This document shows positions 58,782-64,000 of a stretch of DNA of 64,000 bases, one piece after another (within the stretch, counting starts at the first letter, position 1; each line of letters starts with the position of its first letter). Below the pieces are notes generated by a model. The model saw nothing but the letters and a program-made list of their open reading frames with translations. It searched no databases and was not told the DNA's origin. The DNA comes from Symbiodinium natans (Eukaryota; Sar; Dinophyceae; Suessiales; Symbiodiniaceae): assembly GCA_905221605.1 (NCBI GenBank), contig CAJNDS010002317.1, forward strand, positions 272,501 through 336,500, read 5' to 3'. A program made the position numbers and the translations under genes.

Positions 58782-59498
58782 GTGCCCTTCGCGCGGGGGG
58801 AGGGTGGAACATGGGGCTCAAGTTTCAAAATAAGGGTTTAGGGTTTAGGGTTTAGGGGTTTAGGGTCAAAATAAGGGCACCCCTTCTGACCCCAAATAGA
58901 ATGAAAGGGACCCGCAAAAAGGATACCAGAGTGTTCGGAAATCCTCATGTGGGGGTTCGAGCTACAGAACGAGGCTTCATCATGGGTTTCCCTACTTACT
59001 ACCCGTTTAGGGTTTAGGGTTTAGGGTTTGGGCCGGGGTTTAGGGTTTAGGGTTTAGGGTTTAGGGTTTAGGGTTTAGGGTTCTAAGGGCAGTCTAGAAT
59101 GGATTCGGCGATGCCTTCAACCTCAGCACATCACTGCAAGCCTTGACTTGACCCTAAACCACTGCACTCGTTTCTTCTTGGGCAGGTCTATAAGTCCATC
59201 TGTGTTTCTATGTTTGGACCTTGCAGAGATCCCGAAACCCTAAACCCTAACCCCAAACCCTAAACCCTAAACCCTAAACTTTCTCTCTGATTGGCTTCAA
59301 GAGGACCTGCTGTCGGCATATCTCCAGCACGCTTAAAGAGACCTGCACTTAGTTTTTCTGTGTTCACGCCTCGAGTCCCACAAGGGGGTTGAGGAAACAG
59401 CCCGGGCCCTAACCCTAAGCCCTAAACCCGAAAGCCTACATGCTCTCGTGGTGCACCCTGTATCCTAAACCCTGAACCCTAAGCCCTAAGCCCTACAG
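58782..59498. other. intron or intergenic stretch
   Basis: Family E copy at 58866-58946, G-strand arrays at 58835-58855 and 59010-59075, C-strand at 59150-59280 and 59405-59495. No exon assigned. Confidence 0.5.
58866..58946 (+). repeat. MITE-like family E copy
   Basis: CAAAATAAGGGCACCCCTTC...GAAAGGGACCC...GGATACCAGAGTGTTCGGAA. Confidence 0.5.
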
Positions 59499-59543
59499 AT
59501 TCCAGGAAGTCGATAATTCAGCTGCTAGAACCCTTCAAGGGAT
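59499..59543 (+). CDS. exon of the last gene
   Basis: Acceptor GCCCTACAG, donor GGGAT|GTAGGG, 45 nt, phase 2-2. Reads FQEVDNSAARTLQG, at a C-to-G switch. Confidence 0.55.
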
Positions 59544-59621
59544 GTAGGGTTCAGGGTTTAGGGTTTTGGGTTTCGGGTTTAGGCCCCTGAGCATGTGCAT
59601 AAACCCCAAACTCCCGCGCAG

Positions 59622-59659
59622 CCGCCAAGTTCTCTCAGTTGCGCACATCTGCATCATCA
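59622..59659 (+). CDS. exon of the last gene
   Basis: Acceptor CCGCGCAG, donor ATCA|GTGCCC; phase 2 in, continuing 59499. Reads RQVLSVAHICII, hydrophobic. Confidence 0.5.
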
Positions 59660-60074
59660 GTGCCCTATGGCCTGAAGCCCGGACACCTGAAACCCTCTGA
59701 GCCCTGTAGACGCCAAAACTCCCAACCCTGAGCCCTAGACCCTAAACTCTAGTAACCCAGCACAGCCTATAAGCCCTGGAACTTCTACGCCTTCCCAACC
59801 CCCAAGGCCCCCGAAGCTGAAACCCCCAAAGCACCCTAAACCCCCGAAATCCCCCTCAAGCCTTCTGGGGTTCAGGGAACGCTAACCTGAACCCCCAAAA
59901 CCCCCGAAAATCCTGAGGCAAAAGTCCGTAACTTGGGGGCTCCGAGCCTGAACCCTAAACCCTAAACCCTAAACCCTAAACCCCAAGCCCTAAACCCTCG
60001 AGCCTGAACCTGCAACCTCGCCGCCCTTTCCCATGCGCAAACCCCGAGAGGGCGAGGCAGGGTGTTGGGCAGAG

Positions 60075-60160
60075 GGTAGGGTTTAGGGTTTAGGGTTTAG
60101 GGTTTAGGGTTTAGGGTTTAGGGTTTAGGGTTTAGGGTTTAGGGTTTAGGGTTTATAGGG
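60075..60160 (+). repeat. TTTAGGG array
   Basis: About 11 G-strand heptads, then TTTATAGGG and TTTACAGGG nonamers to 60235. Confidence 0.95.
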
Positions 60161-60357
60161 TTTATAGGGTTTACAGGGTTTATAGGATTTACAGGGTTTA
60201 CAGGGTTTACAGGGTTTTTAGGGCTTTTAGGGCTTTTAGGGTCGGGGGAGGGACTTTGGGGGTCGAGGTGCTGTCCTGGCAGATGCTTGCAGGAGCCATA
60301 TGGGGGTTTCCAAATCAGGGCGTTTGAGAAAAGGGCGCCCTACTGCAGGGCTCAGGG

Positions 60358-60445
60358 AACCCTAAACCCTAAACCCTAAACCCTAAACCCTAAACCCTAA
60401 ACCCTAAACCCTAAACCCTAAACCCTAAACCCTAAACCCTAAACC
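60358..60445 (-). repeat. CCCTAAA array
   Basis: About 12 C-strand heptads upstream of exon 60474. Confidence 0.95.
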
Positions 60446-60473
60446 CATGTGAATCCAGGGAACCTTCTTTCAG

Positions 60474-60507
60474 GCGATGTCGAGAGGTCAGGTTGAAAAG
60501 ATGCGGG
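60474..60507 (+). CDS. exon of the possible PAS gene
   Basis: Acceptor CTTTCAG, donor GTTGAGGG; reads AMSRGQVEKMR, exit phase 1, matching the next exon. Confidence 0.55.
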
Positions 60508-60655
60508 GTTGAGGGTTTAGGGTTTTGGGTTTGGGTTTTAGGGTTTGGGGTTTAGGGTTTAGGGTTTGGGGTTTAGGGTTTGGGGCTGCCCTTTTTATAG
60601 CCAGGTGGCTCGTGTAGATCTTCCACAGTCAAGTTTCGATTTCTGCGTCCTCCAG

Positions 60656-60774
60656 GTCAGGCATCTGCAGCCATGACCTACCCCAATGATTTGGCCAAAC
60701 TCTTGCAGCTGGCAAAAGTTCCGATTTTCGACTTCGACCTGGATGGGAAGCTTCTTCGTGGCCCGGCGCACACT
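60656..60774 (+). CDS. exon of a possible PAS-domain protein
   Basis: Acceptor GTCCTCCAG, donor CACACT|GTGGGT, 119 nt, phase 1-0. Reads QASAAMTYPNDLAKLLQLAK then VPIFDFDLDGKLLRGPAHT. The (A/V)PIF.FDLDGK pattern resembles the start of PAS sensor domains (PIFGxDxDGxV). Together with the last exon in the window (EILGFSDESTGRE) this suggests a PAS fold, but no search was done and the intervening core is not seen. Confidence 0.5.
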
Positions 60775-60828
60775 GTGGGTGTGGGGGTTGGGGGGTTTGG
60801 GGTTGACTTGCTGATGGTTTTTGAACAG

Positions 60829-60846
60829 GGAACTCGAGAAGCTCAG
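60829..60846 (+). CDS. 18-nt micro-exon
   Basis: Acceptor TTGAACAG, donor GCTCAG|GTACCT. Reads ELEKL in the phase of the next exon (or GTREAQ in phase 0). Confidence 0.45.
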
Positions 60847-60900
60847 GTACCTTAATGAAAGTGCAAGGGGCTCTGTAGGGTGTAGGGTTTAGGTGTCCAG

Positions 60901-60976
60901 GCCCAAGATTTTCATGAATGAAATCAATGTGGGAGTGCGCTTGACATCCGACACACCCATAGAAGCTGCGAGGTTC
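60901..60976 (+). CDS. exon of the possible PAS gene
   Basis: Acceptor GGTGTCCAG. Reads PKIFMNEINVGVRLTSDTPI then EAARF; clear coding character. The 3' border is uncertain. Confidence 0.6.
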
Positions 60977-61058
60977 GCAAATCCTAAACCCGAGCCCTAA
61001 ACCCTAAACCCTAAACCCTAAACTATAAGCCTCTCTACCATATAACCCTAAATGTTGC

Positions 61059-61318
61059 GCACGAATTGGAGAATTTGATCAATCTCTCTTTGGCTTCCTT
61101 TTTGACCTCCCATTGTTCGGCACGAATTTGAGAATTTGATCCATTTCGACCCCTCTTACCCCTCTAAACCCCCCGTTGTTCAGCACGAATTGGAGAATTT
61201 GACCAATTTCGACCCCTCTTACCCTCTAACCCCCCATTGTTCGGCACGAATTGGAGAATTTGATCAATTTCGACCCCTCTTACCCTCTAACCCCCCCATT
61301 GTTCTGCACGAATTGGAA
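61059..61318 (+). repeat. ~62-bp tandem repeat, five units
   Basis: GCACGAATTGGAGAATTTGA starts at 61059, 61120, 61183, 61243 and 61306 (last unit partial). No heptads inside the units, unlike surrounding introns. Confidence 0.9.
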
Positions 61319-61486
61319 CATTGCTGGCCTAGTAAATGCTCGAACTTGAGATGCTGAACCCTAACCCTAAACCCTAAACCCTAAACCCTAAACCCTAGAC
61401 CCTAGACCCTAAACCCTAAACCCGAAACCCTAAACCCTAAACCCTAAACCCTAAACCCTAAACCCTAACCCTGAACCCTGCGTAAG

Positions 61487-61550
61487 GCTTCAACGAAGCT
61501 GCGGGTGAGCCTTGGCGGCCACGGGCATGTCCAAGTCTTGGGCCCTACAA
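61487..61550 (+). CDS. possible exon
   Basis: Acceptor GCGTAAG, donor CTACAA|GTCTTA or CTGCGG|GTGAGC. Reads ASTKLRVSLGGHGHVQVLGP T; C-to-G switch. Confidence 0.45.
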
Positions 61551-61555
61551 GTCTT

Positions 61556-61635
61556 AGGGTTTAGGGTTTAAAGTCTAGGGTTTAGGGTTTAGGGTTTAGG
61601 GTTTAGGGTTTAGGGTTTAGGGTTTAGGGTTTAGG
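61556..61635 (+). repeat. TTTAGGG array
   Basis: About ten G-strand heptads. Confidence 0.95.
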
Positions 61636-61696
61636 GGTTTGGGTTTGGGCTTCAGAGGATCATCTGTAGGAATAGCTTTGCAGGGTCGTCGTTTCG

Positions 61697-61735
61697 GAGG
61701 GCCAAGCCCAGTTGAGGCTTCGGAAGCCATTGGGA
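61697..61735 (+). CDS. doubtful exon
   Basis: After TTTCGGAG a frame reads GQAQLRLRKPLGR; weak borders. Confidence 0.25.
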
Positions 61736-61747
61736 AGGACTCTTGCT

Positions 61748-61856
61748 TGGTAGCCCAGTGATACCCTTTTCTCTTTTTTGGGGTTCAAGGTTCCCTTATA
61801 AAGTAACCAACCCAAAAAAGGGTGCCCTTAATATAATATGGTTACTGGGCTTGGGA
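61748..61856. repeat. imperfect palindromic element
   Basis: TAGCCCAGTGATACCCTTTT..TTTTTTGGGG and CCCAAAAAAGGGTGCCCTTA..GGTTACTGGGCT are imperfect inverted repeats. Confidence 0.55.
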
Positions 61857-62218
61857 TCTAGGGTTGACTCAGCACCAAATCCTTCCCGACCCTACACATT
61901 CTCTCAACCCAATTAAACCCTAAACCCTAATAAAACCCTAACTAAACCCTAAACCCTACTTAAGCCGTAAGCCCTCAGCCCTAAACTCTCATTCCAGGAC
62001 CTCACAACCTGAACCCTAGGCCATTGCTCGGCTGGTCAGATCCAGTTGAGCCTCATAGTAATTGGTTTTCAATGCGCTATGATATTTGAAAACACCGTTT
62101 ACATGGTGTAAGATTAAATGTGTGAATTACGCACAGAAGAAAATTGACAGCTAGTTCAGAACCTATTATGTGATTATTTGGATCAGATTTAAATAAAAAA
62201 GAAAAATAGCCGCATGCT

Positions 62219-62434
62219 TTGGAAAACGAACTTCTAGAACGAATACATTATAAAATCATAGTTATCCAAAATATATTATATTGTACCATTCATAGATCAA
62301 AAAAATATCAATATAATGAAGAACGTATAGACCGTATAGATGGATGTGCTTTTCATTTATATGTATGTTCTTTTGATCATGTATCACAATATAGATTTAT
62401 TCAAGGACCTATTAGTAAAATTATAGAATTATAG
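62219..62434 (+). pseudogene. AT-rich coding fragment, unknown
   Basis: Reads ENELLERIHYKIIVIQNILY, CTIHRSKKYQYNEERIDRID, GCAFHLYVCSFDHVSQYRFI then QGPISKIIEL and TAG. No ATG at its start (TTG). It looks like real protein with codon use quite unlike the neighbours. Not recognised. Confidence 0.45.
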
Positions 62435-62605
62435 GTGTTAATGGATCAATAGTCCATTTTCTACTGATACTTTGACTGGTGTATGTATCTCAAAAGACAT
62501 CTTTGTAGACATAGGGATTTGAATATATATATATATATATATATAAGCAAGTTTTGGAAGAGCCTTAAAAATATTAATTTGTAATTACATGTTTGAAAAT
62601 ATTTT

Positions 62606-62790
62606 TAAAATGTGTTCATAAGTTTGTTTAATCCATCTATAGTTCTACCACCTTCATCTTCTATAATTTTATCATTTGTTCTTGATAGTAATGTCGGATA
62701 TGATTTCATACTGTTTTCTTCAAACTATTTTTATGAAGAATATCATCAAAACCATCAAAAGGTTCAAATCTACTCTATCATTCATACCTC
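62606..62790 (-). pseudogene. AT-rich coding fragment on the minus strand
   Basis: Minus-strand text reads FEPFDGFDDILHKNSLKKTV in one frame then, after an overlapping ATGA, MKSYPTLLSRTNDKIIEDEG and GRTIDGLNKLMNTF to TAA. Probably one frame with a 1-base shift. Confidence 0.4.
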
Positions 62791-62939
62791 CCTTTTTTTT
62801 AATCAAGCCCAGGCAAGCTCATGGATTTGGGTACTGAGCACGGGGGGCGCAGTTTGAACGTGATCGTAGCTATGAGGGAGCAGCAGGCTCAATCGGGAGA
62901 CTCGCGCCAAACCCGCCAGGGAGGACTTGGGTGTTCCTC

Positions 62940-63404
62940 ATGGCGGTTTCAGGCTTTTCTCTTCTTGTTGATGCTGTCGCTCCTTATGGTGCTGAGTTTC
63001 GCAATTCGCAAAGGCTCTTTGATTACTGCTCGTGGGGTCTGACCAATGAAGGTGTGGATTTTTTCTACGAGCAGCTGCAGGGCCATGTTCTTGTGTCAGC
63101 ATTTGCAGACGACTCGACTGGGGAGATTATTGTTGTCGTCGCTACGCAGAGGGAGGATAGAGCTTCTTGTGTGCAATGCTTTGTTCCCGCAGCCCTTTTT
63201 GGAGTCTTTCGTCTCCAATGGCATGGTGGGAAGTTGGTGGCTTCTTCCGCACCCCAACCCCGACCCACCAGAGGGCGACCATCACCGCAAGGGGGCGTGC
63301 CACAGAGCCCCAGCCAAAACCAGCACGCCCACACCCAGTTCCCCCAACCAGCAGGGGCCAGCCCAGGCGAAACGGCCAGCCAACTGGAACCCGAATCCCC
63401 CTGA
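62940..63404 (+). CDS. unknown protein, open frame of about 155 codons
   Basis: Open from before ATG 62940 to TGA 63402-63404. Reads AVSGFSLLVDAVAPYGAEFR, NSQRLFDYCSWGLTNEGVDF and FYEQLQGHVLVSAFADDSTG EIIVVVATQRED, then a proline/glutamine-rich tail. Non-repetitive, hydrophobic-polar alternation suggests a folded domain of about 100 residues. No family recognised. A frame upstream (62821-62960) may be an earlier part separated by a frameshift. It directly abuts the AT-rich island. Confidence 0.55.
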   Translation: MAVSGFSLLVDAVAPYGAEFRNSQRLFDYCSWGLTNEGVDFFYEQLQGHVLVSAFADDSTGEIIVVVATQREDRASCVQCFVPAALFGVFRLQWHGGKLVASSAPQPRPTRGRPSPQGGVPQSPSQNQHAHTQFPQPAGASPGETASQLEPESP

Positions 63405-63519
63405 AACGAATATCTACAGCCAGACCCACCAACACCTCCTCCGCCTAGGGACCAGGGTACTCCAAAAAGCATGCAGAAAAGGGCCTCGTCCATCCAGGGA
63501 CCATGGTGCAGTCTGAGTT

Positions 63520-63934
63520 CTTTTGCCTTTTTAAGGTTTTTGTCCAAAAGAAGAGCTTGAATTTCTTCATGTCAAAGCATTAGGATGTTCCGCCGTATAC
63601 CAGCAGTCCTCAAGTTAAAGCTTTGTAAACATTTTTTAGGAGTTTAGAAACATTCAAGGGCTCTCGCCCACGCCGGGTCCATCATAGTCCCAAGATGGAC
63701 GAGATAGATAAAGAGCGATGTGTATATTTCTAAATATAAATCAAAAACTTAATAACTAAATACGTAGATGTATATGTACATACATACATGTGTGACATAG
63801 TAGCAAAGACCTTACTCAGATCGCTCAGAGAGGTCCTACGTTCATAAACCCTGTGAACCCTGCAAAGCCTGTAGAACCCTGAGCTCCTAGGGTTTAGGGT
63901 TTAGGGTTAGGGTTTAGGGTTTTTGTGTTTATAG
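63520..63934. other. gene-free stretch before the last exon
   Basis: Includes a family A left-end fragment at 63591-63620 (GGATGTTCCGCCGTATACCA GCAGTCC), an AT-rich bit with TACATACATACATG at 63776-63790, and G-strand heptads at 63888-63930. Confidence 0.6.
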
Positions 63935-63990
63935 ATCCACGGAGGGTGTGCGAGATCAGGAGATCCTCGGCTTCTCGGACGAATCCACAG
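63935..63990 (+). CDS. last exon in window, possible PAS segment
   Basis: Acceptor TTTATAG, donor CCACAG|GTCGGG. Reads STEGVRDQEILGFSDEST, 56 nt, phase 2-1. EILGFSDEST.GRE is reminiscent of the I-x-G-Y-S-x-E-E-x-x-G helix of PAS domains. Confidence 0.5.
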
Positions 63991-64000
63991 GTCGGGAGCT

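Larger units (their letters stand above)
62045..62800. other. AT-rich island
   Basis: About 750 bp of strikingly AT-rich sequence with no heptads, poly-AT at 62527-62545, in a window that is otherwise G+C-balanced or rich. It carries reading frames on both strands with AT-biased codons (next entries). It could be organelle-derived, from a foreign AT-rich donor, or a joining artefact. Confidence 0.8.

Noticed and set aside
1-64000. Window being a chromosome end because of telomere repeats
   Set aside because: Arrays occur on both strands throughout, are short and lie between exons; no terminal array at either edge.
1-64000. Land plant origin, since TTTAGGG is the plant telomere unit
   Set aside because: GC-AG introns, the spliced-leader relic, tiny exons and the Rep/CCCH types fit dinoflagellates better.

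Overview
ORGANISM. The window looks like nuclear DNA of a dinoflagellate, probably of the Symbiodiniaceae type. Four lines of evidence agree: (i) tiny exons lie in large introns with AG|G acceptors and frequent GC as well as GT donors; (ii) a degenerate copy of the dinoflagellate spliced leader lies at about 31153-31172; (iii) an apparently intronless CCCH zinc-finger gene of a style common in dinoflagellates is present; (iv) a Helitron-type Rep pseudogene of a kind I associate with these genomes is present. The plant-type telomere heptad TTTAGGG/CCCTAAA and its variants are scattered through almost the whole window. No tRNA, rRNA, CRISPR or bacterial gene was seen. All exon boundaries are read by eye and are unconfirmed by transcripts.

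LAYOUT. Nearly every recognised host exon is on the + strand. 1-1545: repeats, no gene. 1546-10284: multi-exon gene(s) of unknown function (lysine-rich, proline-rich and UBA-like pieces). 10589-11383: single-exon CCCH zinc-finger protein. 11905-13376: a few small exons. 13.9-17.0 kb (+): frameshifted Helitron-like Rep pseudogene with an HUH motif. 16.99-18.1 kb (-): a decayed reading frame resembling cellular RNA-dependent RNA polymerase (RDR/QDE-1 type), convergent with Rep. 18.5-20.3 kb: repeats. 20929-48516: exons of what may be one very long gene, with a UBA-like part, an acidic serine part and then many Gly-Gly-Phe/Trp-Pro mini-exons ending in TAA at 48514-48516; the frame can be followed continuously from 41242 to 48516. 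A 1.3 kb unit flanked by direct repeats (31067-32405) sits inside it. 49502-56459: a second multi-exon gene with charged, proline-rich and coiled-coil exons ending in TAG. 56.5-58.8 kb: fragments, including an LQSLSFG..FNQSLE repeat relic and a DEAD-box Q-motif exon. 59.5-64 kb: exons of a possible PAS-domain gene, interrupted by an AT-rich island (62.05-62.8 kb) and an ORF at 62940-63404.

MAIN OBSERVATION. The telomere-like repeats are not placed at random. Reading along the coding strand, most introns begin with TTTAGGG-type tracts and end with CCCTAAA-type tracts, and the change from C-strand to G-strand repeats occurs where an exon lies. Most introns therefore carry inverted telomere-like ends that could pair in the pre-mRNA and bring the splice sites together. 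Used as a locator, the rule pointed to exons I had not first noticed (for example 38076-38120). Between the arms, introns carry several families of about 80-150 bp palindromic MITE-like elements, some of them interrupted by telomere-like tracts.
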